A DNA stretch of 64,000 nt from Anagrus nilaparvatae (Eukaryota; Arthropoda; Insecta; Hymenoptera; Mymaridae). The stretch is taken from positions 62,001 to 126,000 of the forward strand of contig JAKSXM010000031.1 of the NCBI GenBank assembly GCA_022575985.1, given 5' to 3'. The position numbers were made by a program, and so were the translations under genes. Under the pieces are notes generated by a model. The model was not told the DNA's origin. It did not search any database and worked only from the letters and a program-made list of their open reading frames with translations. Position 1 is the first letter of the stretch, and each line of letters opens with the position of its first letter. Below, piece by piece: positions 22,606-34,640 of the stretch.

Positions 22606-23910
22606 TTTCCAGCAGATAAGTACCCTTTAAAAAAAAAAACTTTCGTAAACCTCCGAGACATATAAGATAATTTTTTTAAAATAAAAATTTTTAAGAATTT
22701 TTTTTTTAGAATAAGCTACAAGATTACGTATCAAAATCCCTTTTTACTCTTATTACGGCAAAATAATTTTTTTTTAATTATTTAAATCATTTAAAAATAA
22801 ACAGAATTTATATTATCAACGTATGGTTTCAAACATTTTTTTCCCGCGACACCTAAATTCTATTATAAACATACTCCGCATTAAAAAAAAAAAATTCAAA
22901 ATTTGTTTACTTTGCATCAAAAATTTATATTTCAACATTTTTTTACTCGCGACATATCCGCTGTATCCAGCCTATTAAACACAAAATTATCCGGATAAAA
23001 TTCTACCACCTCTTGCCTTCCAGTATTGTTTTCTCCCTGAAATTCATAAATTTATTATTACTCCATGTCCTCAAACTATATTCCAAAATTTTTTTATTCC
23101 TTTTTTTTATTAATATATACTCTCTCGTCCATATAAAACCTTACGTATTTTCTCAGTGCCCACAAAATATAAATCTTTCTGTAATATATAAAATTGTTCA
23201 ACAGCCTCAAAATATAAAATTTTCGCGTAAAATATAATACTGCTCAAGAGCCGCAAAATAAAAATTCTATCACATATAAATTTGTTCAGCAGCCTCAAAA
23301 TATAAAATTACTAAACTGCATCCCGATATTAAATTCAACAATTTCAAACTAAATTTAAAATTATTTGATTAAAATTAACCTCTTAGCAGTTAATTTTTAA
23401 CCCAAAAATCAACATATTACGCAAAATTTAAAACACGTATCCCAACCAAAATATCAGACTTTAAACTGCATCCCAATATTAAATTCAACTATTCTACACC
23501 GAATTTAAAATTATTTCATTAAAATTGACCCCATAGCAGCCAAAAGTTAGGCCAAAAATCAAAATACTATGCAAAATTTGAAATATACATCCCTATAAAT
23601 ATTTCATACTTTAAACTGCATCCCGATACTAATTTCAACAATATTAAACTAAATATAAAATTATGTCATTAAAATTGACCCCATAACAGACAAAAGTTAG
23701 GCCAAAAACCAAAATATTATGCAAACTTCAAAATATACACTTCAATCAATATTTCAAAATTTAAATTGCATCCCGATATGAATTTGAACGTTTTTAAACC
23801 AAAATTAATCTAATTCCGCTAAAAATGACGTTATAAAAGCAAAATTCTAGGCCAAAAATATAAAAAAATACACAATATTAAAATTTTAAACTCTTATCAA
23901 TCTTATCTTA
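22606..23910 (+). repeat. Degenerate ~150-bp tandem array, first part
   Basis: From about 23290 the block AAACTGCATCCCGATATTAA recurs at roughly 23314, 23463, 23613 and 23763, followed each time by a 'taggccaaaaatc' block. The array is interrupted by the Helitron-like element at 23911 and resumes at 25427. 22606-23290 is AT-rich and pyrimidine-rich without a gene. Confidence 0.65.
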
Positions 23911-25426
23911 TCTTACTACTATATATATTTGAAAATTTATTTGTGTGTCTGTGTGTGTGTGTGTGTGTGTGTATTATCATCAGGGCCAAACCAGTGAACG
24001 AAATTATATAAAACCGGTGTCAAATTAAAGAAAAAATGTCCGCGAGTGACATAGGCCATAGTTTTGCGATTCAGCTATCTTACTTTTGGAGATATTCAAT
24101 TTTTAGTGTTTTTGAACTTGATAAAATTTTTAAAAATTTTTAACAAAAAATAAAATATCTTGAGACAATCGAAAAATTTTACTGTCACACTTTGTAGTAT
24201 TCGATTTGGCACCAATTCTTGCGTATTCTCCTAAATTTTTATTCAAAACGGAGGTATCTTTAAAATTTTATAAAATATTTTTGAAGCTGGTCCGAAAATT
24301 TTTAAAAATTTTTTTACTTTTTGTGGTATTTATAATCATCTATTTGTGAGTCTGTGTGTGTATGTGTTTCATCATCAGGGTCGAATCAAAGTCAAAATGA
24401 AGTATCAAAATATAGAAAAAAAGTCAGTGGGTGACATAGGCCATAGTTTTGAAACTCAGTTACCGTACTTTTGGAGATATTCAATTTTTACTATTTTTTG
24501 AAAAAATAAAATTTTTTGAAAATTTGCTTAAAAAGTGAAATAACTTCTAAATATGATAAAATTTTTGGTATTACTCGATTCGGCACTAATTTATATGTAT
24601 TCAGATAAATTTCCATAAAAAACGGACGCTTCTTTAAAAATGTGTGAAATTTTTTTAGAGCCTGAACATTTCTTTGATTTTTCAAAAAAAATTTTCGATA
24701 ATTTGCAGTAAAATAAAAAAAATAGAGAAAAATGCAAGAAATTTTATAGATTCTTTACTATTCAGAAAACAAAAACATGATTGTTGTATCATAAATTAAT
24801 TTTTTTACATTTAGGTTATCGAGATTATCATTAACCAATAATTGGGCCCTCTGAAAAACTAGATTTTGCATATCCAGGAATCAAATGTACGATTTTTTAT
24901 TTAAAAATTACTGTATTATTTGCAATTTATATTTGTTTACGCTACAAACTATTAGGGCTATAAAGAGGCCCCTTGAAAATTATTTGATAAATTTTTATTA
25001 TGAGACCTTAAATTCTCTAGATCAAAAAATATCGAAAAAATTGCATATCCAGTTAATAACACGAAGTTTAAATTATGAAATCACTAGCCGGCTAACATGA
25101 TTCATAATAGGTCTTGAAGTCTCTAAGTCTATATATAGAATACCAAAACAGTACACGAGATACTAATACTAAAATGCTAGATTCTGTTGGATTCCATAAG
25201 AAATAAATTATCTTCGGGATTAGAAATAGCCTCTCCAATACCTTTTCAAATAATTTTCCTTAATTAATAATTTTAACTTTACTGGGGATAGAACTAGGCT
25301 ATTCTGAAAACTCTTAATGTAATTGCATAATTATAAATGTGCAGTGAAACATGATTTTCTTAAGCAACAGAAACAAAAGTAAATGCAATACAGGGGGGGC
25401 GGAGCCCCCCCTCCAACTTTTGCTAG
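23911..25426 (+). mobile_element. Helitron-like non-autonomous element inserted in a tandem array
   Basis: Starts TCTTACTACTATATATATTT (preceded by A). It contains two diverged ~400-bp internal units, each with a (GT)n tract, a TCATCAGGG block and GTGACATAGGCCATAGTTTT. It ends with the hairpin GGGGGGGCGGAGCCCCCCC, a short spacer, CTAG at 25423-25426, then T. The ends match the elements at 8224-9188 and 7133-7915. No helicase frame. Confidence 0.7.
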
Positions 25427-25800
25427 TATTTTATATAACGAACAGCAAACCGATATTAATTTTAATGCTTTTAATCCAAAATTAATTTAATTTCGCTAAA
25501 ATTTACCTTAAAATGGCGAAATTCTAGGCCAAAAATCTAAAAATTACACAATTTTTAAAATATAAATCCCAATTGATTTTTTATATAGCGAACAGCAAAC
25601 CGATATTAATTTTAATGCTTCTAATCCAAAATTAATTTAATTTCACTAAAATTGACCTTATAATGGAAAAATTCTAGGCCAAAAATTTAAAATTTACACA
25701 ATTTTAAAATTTTAAATTCTAATCAATTTTTTATATAATAAAGAGCAAACCGATATTAATTTTAACGCTTTTAAACCAAAATTATTTTAATTACCCCATG
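25427..25800 (+). repeat. Degenerate ~150-bp tandem array, continuation
   Basis: Units start at the block GCAAACCGATATTAATTTTA at about 25446, 25596 and 25746, each followed by AATTCTAGGCCAAAAAT. They are diverged relatives of the units left of the Helitron-like insertion. Confidence 0.7.
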
Positions 25801-27002
25801 AAAATCGCATGAGTATTATAAGTAAGAATAAAATATCATTAAATATAAAATAGCAAATAAATATTTTTAATTTTATTTGAGTACATTCAATGTTATCATA
25901 ACCTTTTGTCTCTTTTTGTCTTAAAATTAATAAATGAATAGAAATTTTTGAAAAACATTAAAACAAATTTTTTTTTAACAAAAAAATAATATAAATCTTA
26001 AATTCTTATTATAAAAAAATAATGTTCAAAAGTTGTTATTTTGTTTGTGTTATTTATTTTTTATTTTTCAAAGAAAAAGCGCTAAATAATACGATAAATT
26101 AAATTTCATCTAAAAATTTTAATAAATAATTTTAAAAACACAAAAGGATAATTTTTTAATTACAAAAGAAAAACTTATAATTATGAAAGATAGAAATGTA
26201 TATAAATTTCTTTTCTCCCCTAAACTGCTCGGGATTTTTCCCAGTTGAAAATAATTGTTTGGATCAAACTTGTGGGGCGAGCAAGATCTTCGATCCCTAG
26301 ATTTAAAGATGAATGGCCCTCACATTAACGTGGGGTGAGCTAGATTCCTGAATCTGGGAAGAGAGGTGAATGGCCCTCACATATAATCTAAGACAAAAAA
26401 AAATATAACTGGGCCTAATTGCAGGTAAGAAATTTACTCTGGGACGAACAGTTGACAAATAGCTGCAGCACAGCTCAGCATGTTCACACCCTTCGTTTCA
26501 GAGTGAAATTCGGAGCAGATACGGGAGATGTAATTGAAGCTCAATAATGTATGTCCTAAATTTATGTAATATTGATATAAAAAAGTATAATGATGAAAAA
26601 AAAAAGAGATGATTAATATAAATAAAATAAAATACATAATATTGAATATACAGAAAAGAGATCAAGTAAGAGGAGAAATTTATATAAAAACTGAAACATA
26701 ATTACTAAGAATAAAATGTATATAATATGAATATTATTTTTAAATTTTCTTACTGAGGGATAAATGAATAAATAAATAAATAATTAAACATTAAAATCAA
26801 CAAACAAAAAAAATTCTTATGATATTAATACTAATAGCAAATATTTCAATTTATTAAAAGTTTGTACCTGGAAATAGACTTAAATTAAATTTAATACGTG
26901 ATTTTTTTTATTTTCTTAGAATGTACAGACCAGAATAAGATGATATTTTATGTTTTAGATATTTTACTTATTTTACCAATGTGGCCTTTGTCTTACATAT
27001 TA
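25801..27002. other. AT-rich DNA with a small ~58-bp duplication
   Basis: 26271-26383 holds two diverged copies of 'GTGGGGYGAGC...GAATGGCCCTCACAT'. No gene recognised in the rest. Confidence 0.5.
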
Positions 27003-28180
27003 ATTTCATTTTTTCACGCGTTCATCATATGACAACATTGTAAATAAACTTCATATTCTTGAATGAAATTGCACGCTAATCATATTTTTATATATTTTTT
27101 ATTCTTTCTCGTGCTTATCCACTTCCGTAATATCCTACACCATGATGTGAAACCCGACTCAAATACTCCAAGATTAGACTCTGCTTTATCATATGAAATT
27201 TATCCGTATAATTTATGTAAAATATATCAAAATAATGCCAAAATTAACCTTGCAGAAGCAATTTTTACAATAACAAACTTCAAAATAAAAAAAAAAAAAA
27301 ATAAAAAAAATTTTTTTAATTTTAAGTATTAACTGCATTTTATATCATTATCGGTAAAATTATGATTAATAACTGATACGAAACTAAATATACCATAATA
27401 TTCCTAAAGTTAACCTTACAAAAGCAATTTTTTAGTGCAAAAATTTAAAATCTTGAAAATTTAAAAATTCAAACTTTAACCACTTTTTTTTACCTATTTA
27501 TAAATTTATAATAAATTAACTCATTAAATTATGTAATATATCGAATATTGTCAAAACTAGACTTGCAAAAGCAATTTTTTTAGCGCAAAAATCTTAATAT
27601 ATCAAAATTTTGTAAATTAACATAATATATCTGCATTTTTTATATCTATTGACAAATTTATGATCAATTTAAACTTACTATATCCAAATATTGTCAAAAT
27701 TAACCTTGAAAAAGCATTTTTTAGCGCAAAAATTTTAAAACACTGAAATTTTAAAAATTAACCACAATTTTTACATCTACTGACAAAATTATGATCAATT
27801 AACTCATATTAAACCTAACTTATCTATATATTGCCAAAAATAAGATTGAAACAGCAAATTTTTCCGTACAAATATTCAAAATAATTTAAATTTATTAAAA
27901 AAAAAAATTAAATATTAAATAATAAAAATAAATAATAAAAATATTAGTTTCATTTTTTTGCGCATTCGTTACTTGGCAACATTGTAAATTTCATTTAAAT
28001 ATTCTTGAATAAAATTGCATGCTAATCGCATTTTTATATAAAATTTTTTTTCTTCCTCATGTCTATTTACTTCCGTAATATTGTACACCATGATGCGAAA
28101 CACGACCCAAATACTCTAAGATTATACATTGTTTTACTATATACAATTTATCCGCACATTTTATGTAATACATATTTCTT
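27003..28180 (+). repeat. Tandem units of ~145 bp within a ~950-bp direct duplication
   Basis: 27003-27215 and 27957-28170 are direct copies (CACCATGATGTGAAAC versus CACCATGATGCGAAAC). Between them the block TTGTCAAAATTAACCTTGAA and 'AAAGCAATTTTTTAGCGC' recurs near 27230, 27400, 27545, 27690 and 27830. Non-coding. Confidence 0.6.
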
Positions 28181-29077
28181 ATCATGTCCTCTATACCTCA
28201 AATACAAAATTCCCCAAAAATTTTTTTGTTTTTTCTAAATATTAAAATACACAATACATAAATCCAAAAAAAAAAAAAATCATTTTGCCGAATTTCCTCT
28301 GACAAGAAACTATCCAAGAATTTTTCCTATTAAAAACTCATTCGAACGTAAGCTTGATAAATTCAAAAAAAAAAAAAAAAAAAAAAAAATAGTTTTTCAA
28401 ATAATTAATATTATTTACCATTCTTTATAATTATTATACATTAAAAATAAATAATATTATCGCAAAAACTGCAAAATTATTACAAATATTTAATAATAAT
28501 TTATTAGCATCATTGCAGATCCTTAATAATAAGTGGGAAATTTATTGAAAAAATAAAGCAAATAATTGTTAGCTCAGAAATTAAATATTTTTATTTAATA
28601 ATAATTAATTTATTTTTTTAAGCTAAAATTCAGTTTTTTTTTAAACAATTGGCAAATTAAAAATTTTTTTGATTTTACTTTTTACCATTTATCAACGTAT
28701 AAATAATAATACATTAACCAAAATAATATACAATGTCTCAGAGATTGCGGAAGCAAAAGAAAAAAGAAATTTTTTTTAGGGTACAAAAATTAGTCATAAG
28801 TTTTTATAGATTTCATACATTGTTTTAAATACGATTTTAATATAGAAGCAATTTCTACAAAATAAACGCATTTTTATAAACATCAAAATACCTTTTTAAA
28901 AATTTTTTTTTATTATAATTTTATTTTTATCTAACAAAATTTTTAATTTTAAGAACATCATTTTACACTATCATAAAAAATCATATATACTACAAAAAAA
29001 TAATAATTGTTTAGATTTTTTTTATCAGTACTGAATCCAGTTCTATTATAAATTATCATATTACATATTAAAAACGG
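28181..29077. other. AT-rich stretch without a gene
   Basis: Poly(A) blocks (28366-28389) and A/T runs only. No recognisable feature. Confidence 0.5.
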
Positions 29078-29755
29078 TGACGGTAGCCTAGTGGATCAAG
29101 CGCTTGCTTATTAACCTAAGGTACGAGCGTTCGATCCCACCTGGATTTTATATTTAATAAAAATTAAAAATAAAATTTGTATGGAGGGCTGCTAGATCCC
29201 AGGAGACGAATGTCGTAGAAGGTACTACGAATCGTCTCCGTATGTCATGCAAGTGGGCGTTTTTCTCCAATGGTTTTTCGCGCCACTGTTAACCGGAATT
29301 GCTTGCATGATTCCTCAAAAAATACCGGTCCTTAACCAAGGGAAAACCATACCCTTAAAAAATGGGGGATCAAGGAATATGTAAATATTCCCTGGTTTAT
29401 CTGCTAAAGTGTACCTTCCTACATATATCCCATCCCTTAAAAATTCCCTTCTAATCCTACAGCTTCACTTCACCGATGGCAACGACGTTACTGAGTAATG
29501 TTCACCGGTTGTAAATAGTCTAATATTGAAAAAGTATAGTCGTTGCTACACTTCCCACATGCCTATCCACCTTTAATTATCCTCCAATAAAAAGGAAAAA
29601 GCGGTATATATCTAAAATATATATCGACTTCCGAGGAGATAAAAAGCAAAATATGCGGTCGATAGTCGCATGTGTAAAGTGTTGGTGTTCTCCGATATAT
29701 AACTTAATGTTCAGGAGGTCAAACACAAATACATACATACATACATACATATTAC
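29078..29755 (+). mobile_element. tRNA-derived SINE with (CATA)n tail
   Basis: The head has A-box-like GTAGCCTAGTGGATCAAG and B-box-like GCGTTCGATCCC (29121-29135), the pol III internal promoter of a tRNA gene. An unrelated body of about 600 bp follows, including GC-richer blocks (GGAGACGAATGTCGTAG and its near-inverse TACTACGAATCGTCTCC). The 3' end is (ACAT)n at about 29730-29752. The body is long for a SINE, so part may come from another repeat. The head is not a working tRNA. Confidence 0.65.
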
Positions 29756-30044
29756 ATATTATACATTTACTATTTCAATTAATTAAGTAAATTATGACAT
29801 TTCTTTTAAAAATTTGATTGAATAATATTATATTTCTTAAAATATGGCAAAACTTTAAAATTTTTTATTATTGTAATTTTTATAGTTCAACTATTATTAT
29901 AATCATAATTTTATGTGCTTATATTGTATAATCTTATGTATTGACAAAGACAATGGACATAAAATTTTAAAATTATAATTGCCACTCCCTTTGCAACCCT
30001 GCCGTTAACCCCATCTCCCCGACCTAAACCAATCAGGATGATTG

Positions 30045-30061
30045 GAATGGGGGGAGGGAGA
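30045..30061 (+). promoter_or_regulatory. Polypurine tract next to the 3' LTR
   Basis: GGAATGGGGGGAGGGAGA ends directly before the LTR's TG. A purine tract at this place is the plus-strand primer of LTR retrotransposons. This marks 30062-30841 as a 3' LTR. Confidence 0.65.
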
Positions 30062-30841
30062 TGTTACGTATGGTAGGTCAAAATTGATATGCCTAACATC
30101 CGATATATATATAAATATTAAACCTACATCCGATAGTTGTATTAATGTCACAGGCGAAATAGGAACCCGCAGGTGCATTTCTGCTGATGCTGATCTAGCA
30201 CAATAGCGTGGGACCAAAAGTCAGCTATGACGCAAAGTAGGAGTGATTTATGCAACGTAAATTGCATAGATCCCACCTCGCGATTTTTAGAAGTAGGCAA
30301 AGACGCCTCCGTTAATTGGACGTGACGAGACCAACGCTTTTTTGTATTGGACGTTTCCCCCAAAATCTCGCAATATGGGCAGATTCATTTTAGATTATAT
30401 ATTGCCCTTCAGGCGCCCAAATTGCATCATTTAGAATCATAACCATCGTTAATTAGAATACTATCTTTCGTTTAGAGTCTTACCGCTCTATTACAGTTCT
30501 ACCTTTAATTACTTGACTTTGAGACTTAGACAGTTTTATTATATTTACTTATAATCAATAAAGTGAAAGTTATATATCAAATCAGTTATCAGTTATTTTA
30601 AAGTAAATAAGTGACAATTCCTTCTGTAATTAAGAACTTAGCCTCAGGTTAGGTTCATCCAGCTTAGATCGAACTCGAACTCATCTACAAATACATCAAC
30701 TATAAACCAACCAAATAATAACCATCCAACTTATATAAAATACCTGGGGCAGTCAATATCCCCAGGATAAACTTATATTTCATATATTCATAATTATTTA
30801 TATTTACGTATCCCTTGGATAAAACCTCAGGATACGTAACA
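30062..30841 (+). mobile_element. LTR of an LTR retrotransposon, 3' position
   Basis: 780 bp, TGTTACGTATGG...GGATACGTAACA, with short inverted ends TGTTACGTAT/ATACGTAACA. It is the near-identical partner of 21340-22117. Five bases outside the pair (TATAA on the left, ATCGG on the right) do not match, so a target duplication is not seen. Confidence 0.75.
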
Positions 30842-31717
30842 ATCGGTATAACAATAAATTTTATTTAATTAGTTTGAAACGATAAACTTTCTGGACGATT
30901 TGCAAGGAAATAACTTAGAAAATTAAGTGTATCTTGTAATGTTAATTTAAGTTTTTAATGGTATGTACAAAAAGGTAGTTATGCGTAACAAAAAAAATTT
31001 TTTAATAATAATCTTGTAATTTTTATCAGGAATTTAATTACAGCTAATTAGGCCCAATAGGCCCCTGGATGGCCGATTTTATCTGGTAGTATTTTTCTAT
31101 CATGCTTGATCATTTATTTACCTCCACAGTCCATTTTTTCCCGGGCTATCAGTTTATACATTAGAATTTTATTTTTAACCGATTGGGTATAATATAGGTC
31201 CCTGGATAGCTGATTTTATACTTTGGCTCATTTTAACATGGAATATTTTTAAAGGGAGGAGGTACTTCAGAACTTGAAAATTAAGGGGAGGGGTCAAATT
31301 TGTCCTATTTTAGGGGGGGAGGTTAAAATTTGTCCGATTTAAGGGGGATGGTCAAATTTGTCCTATTTAAGGGAGGGGGGTCAAATGAGACTTAGAATAA
31401 TTAGGAGACTTTGAAAAATCTGGGCTTAGGGACTTAGAATAATATCTATTTAGGGACTTAGAATAATTCAGGTTTAGGGACTTGGAATATTTTGATTTAG
31501 GGACCTAGAATTATACGCGTTTAGGGAATCAAAATAGTTTGGGTTTAGAATCTTATTAGCTAGTAATTTGATAATTACTAATTATAAAATTAGAAAATTG
31601 TATTGTAATGTTGAGTAACATTTGTATTATACTTAGTCCTCAGATGGAAGAAAATAAGTTCCATGCATTTAGGTTGTATTTACATAAACCGCAACCGGTT
31701 ATGAGTTTTTTTCTATC
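30842..31717. other. Non-coding; G-rich minisatellite
   Basis: 31250-31390 has diverged repeats of GGGGGAGG...TCAAATTTGTCCTATTT and 31390-31545 has 'TTTAGGGACTTAGAATAAT' at about 25-30-bp intervals. No gene. The repeat is not the insect telomere motif. Confidence 0.6.
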
Positions 31718-31853
31718 AAGGCCTCATACAGGGAACCTTTGTGATAGGTGAAATTTTGAATTTCAATATTTTGGCATATAAGCACGTTTTGAGACCTCAG
31801 GAAGCTAAAAAATCGGTTTTAAAAAAAAGTCTGTGTGTGTGTTTTTTGTTATG

Positions 31854-31884
<31 letters not shown>

Positions 31885-32990
31885 CGCACTGTAACCGGTG
31901 ATATATCACAGCCAGCACGACATTAAGACCTAATTTTTTTTTCAAAATTTTTTTCACCAAAAAAGCTCAAGGTACTTTTTTTTTTTAATTTGTATCTAAT
32001 ACCTCATTTATTTCCACGAAAGTACTTATATTTGAAAGTATGGTTTTTACTCGATATCTCGAATCTGATACTTATTTTTTTGAGAATTTTTTTCACAAAA
32101 TTTTTTTCATAAAGAAATACAAAAGACACCAATTTTTTTTTCTTTGAACGTAGTACATAATTTGCTTGCATGGAAGTACTAGTTTTAAGAACCTCTATAA
32201 AAGTAATTTTTTAGACCTGATACTTAATTTTTTAAAAATTTTTTTCTCAAAATTTTTGCAGCCAAAAAATATAAAAAATGCCAATTTTTTTTTTTTTTTA
32301 GAATGTAGTACTTAATGCTTTTCTACGAAAGTACGAATATTTAGAATTATCGTTTTTAAATGATTATTTCATGTGATACGTAATTTTTCGATATTTTTTT
32401 TTTTCAAAATTTTTTTCATAAAAAAATTTAAAAAATACAATAATTTTTTTTCTTTTTGGACGTAATGCCTAATTTATTTCTAGGAAAGTTCTAATATCCA
32501 TAATCATCGTTTTTAAAGGATTTCTCTATTTGATATGTAATTTTTCGATTTTTTTTTTTCAAAATTTTTTGTATAAAAAGATTAAAAAAACACAATAATT
32601 TTTTTTCTTTTTGGACGTAGTACTTAATTTATTTCTATGAAAGTACTAATATCCAGAATTATGGTTTTAAAGGATTTCTCTATCTGATATGTAATTTTTT
32701 TGAAATTTTTTTTTCAAAATTTTTTGTATAAAAAAATTAAAAAAACAATAATTTTTTTTCTTTTTGGACTTAGTACTTAATTTATTTCTATGAAAGTACT
32801 AATATCTAGAATTATTGTTTTTAAAGGATTTTTTCCGTCTGATACGTAATTTTTCAAATTTTTTTTTTTGAATATTTTTCATATAAAAAAATTAAAAAAA
32901 CATCATTTTTATTAGATAAAATAGACCATTATAAATATTTTGCTATTGTTGATGAGGAACTATAGTGCCAATCACTTGGCAGCGTTTTTT
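31718..32990 (+). repeat. 'GGTTCCTCAT'-family element, left arm of a large inverted pair
   Basis: Begins near CTCATACAGGGAACCTTTGT, has GCATATAAGCACGTTTTGAG, a (TATG)n tract, CGCACTGTAACCGGTGATAT, then about five ~155-bp units (GTAGTAC-type blocks near 32150, 32307, 32461, 32618, 32768). It ends at TGCCAATCACTTGGCAGCG. Its inverted partner is 35628-36727. Confidence 0.7.
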
Positions 32991-33679
32991 TTGTTCACTC
33001 TAAACACATTTATGCATTTCGTAATTGTTTACAATTTTCGCGAATCTTTATATGTATCCCATCAATAGTTTTATCAAAATTTTATACAACTTTTGAGCAA
33101 ACTGTTGATATTATTTTTGCGTACAGGTTGACCCCGCATCCGGGTTCAGCAACCCAAAATACCTATGGTAGACCTTTTCTCAACCTGGACATCGTTTTCC
33201 GCCCCCCCCCCGCCCCGCATTTTGACGTGTGTAACGTCGTCAAAGCGTTGTTAAATCTCGAGTTAATGTCATTAGTAACGCCGGCTACGCTGTCAAGCGG
33301 GAAAAACTCGAATGAACCACAGGATTTGGTTTTTTATCTAAAAATATCAATATGAATCAACAATTAATGTAGTAAAAGTAAAAAAAAAAAAGTAAAAAGT
33401 TCTTTATTTGTTAATGTAACAAAATTTTATATACACAGTTTATAGCAGTTTTTTACATATATATATGGAGTAAATATAAAGTAAATATATCAATTAATAA
33501 CAAATTTATAATAAATTATTTATAAATAAATCTTTAGGTCTTTTATAGAATTAGTAACAATATAAAATGAATTTAAAAATTTGTAAATAAATCCTTAAGA
33601 TAAGACAATAGTAGTACGAGAATTGCATGTAATATATAGTTAAGGTGAAGTGCCATAGGATATTGTTTGTAATAATTTG
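32991..33679. other. Spacer with a GC-richer block
   Basis: 33128-33330 contains a C-run and a GC-richer block with no domain I recognise. 33375-33660 looks like the 3' untranslated part of the LINE fragment that follows on the minus strand (AATAAAG on the minus strand near 33403). Confidence 0.4.
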
Positions 33680-34291
33680 TTATGGGTCTAAGATGAACAG
33701 ATGTTTACAAAGGGCAGCCTTGAAAGAGTTTAAGCTGGTGTTAGAAGGTATAGAGTTCCAAAAGAGTGCCCCCTGCAACTGAAAGGATGTAGACCCACAA
33801 TCCTTGATTGCAGGTAGAGACAGCTCTTTGTTACGCGAAGCACTCCTGGCATTATCTTTAGGCAGATGTTTAATAAAGAGATTTGTTAAGTAAGGAGACT
33901 GTTGTAAACGTAAAATTTTATAGATAATTATGCCAGTAAAATATAGCCTGCGCGATTCAATGCAAAGCCAGTTGAGTTTTTTTCTGTACGGAGTAATATG
34001 CTCATCCCTTCTAACACCAAATATGTACCTTAGTCCAGAATTACTTAAACGTTGGAGTCTAGATTTCAGTGTCATGCTCACATCCAGATAGACTGTATTA
34101 GAGTATTCTAGGTGTGGGGTAATGAGTGCCTGTATAAGTTTTATGCGTAAGTCTTCAGTGGCGCAATGTCTTATGAACCGGAGGGAGTATAGAATCCTAT
34201 TTACTTTGTTTTCAATCGATTTTATATTAAAACTCCAATATAGAGAAAAATTAATTTGCAGCAGAATCATGTGTTTAAAATATTTATTCAT
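33680..34291 (-). pseudogene. Non-LTR retrotransposon, C-terminal end of ORF2 (CR1/jockey-like)
   Basis: A 203-codon frame whose recognisable part is the region after the RT palm: ENKVNRILYSLRFIRHCATE, DLRIKLIQALITPHLEYSNT, LQRLSNSGLRYIFGVRRDEH and ITPYRKKLNWLCIESRRLYF. This is the conserved thumb/C-terminal segment of jockey/CR1-type LINEs. The RT motifs are absent, so it is 5'-truncated. A MITE sits immediately upstream (34313). The related plus-strand fragment at 37304-37723 shares GIRYIFGLRRQEHITPYRKR. Some N-terminal residues may be non-homologous. It cannot be functional. Confidence 0.75.
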
Positions 34292-34312
34292 TTATTAGGC
34301 TGAGCTTATATA

Positions 34313-34640
34313 AGCGTCCGTATATGAATACGAATTCCAATATTCGCATAGTGACAACATATGCTTATTTTAAGAATACTTTTGCTTCTCCCTTTAGTGC
34401 GATAATTAAAGCGCGAAAATTAAAAATTTAAATAAACCTAAAAATTTATTTTTATTTTTTGAAAAATTTATTTGAAAGTAAACTTATAAAATTACTTTAT
34501 AAACAATAAATTTTCAAATATTAAATTATTTAAAAAGTTTATTACCTTTCGTTTTTATTAAAATTTGATTTTTCGCGCTTTAAATATCGCTATATGCGAA
34601 CTATGCGAATATTTGCATGCATATTCGTGTACGGACGTCT
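34313..34640. mobile_element. MITE with TA target duplication
   Basis: Ends AGCGTCCGTATA and TACACGGACGTCT are inverted copies, with TA directly outside both (34311-34312 and 34641-34642). The arms extend about 130 bp (ATATTCGCATAGT, GCGCGAAAA blocks). The TA duplication points to mobilisation by a Tc1/mariner-type transposase. Non-coding, 328 bp. Confidence 0.7.

Noticed and set aside
22448..22665. Ser/Ala/Lys-rich and Leu/His-rich frames in three reading frames
   Set aside because: A 30-bp minisatellite keeps frames open in several phases; no start context or homology.
23975..24385. CUGAUGAUGAAAC-like strings on the minus strand of the Helitron-like element
   Set aside because: CUGAUGA and GAAA are almost adjacent, leaving no helix II; the resemblance is coincidental.
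31390..31545. Telomeric repeat tract
   Set aside because: TTTAGGG occurs only within a longer irregular ~25-30-bp unit, not as tandem TTAGG or TTAGGG.
33128..33355. 75-codon proline-rich frame over a C run
   Set aside because: Frame is held open by the homopolymer; no homologous domain seen.
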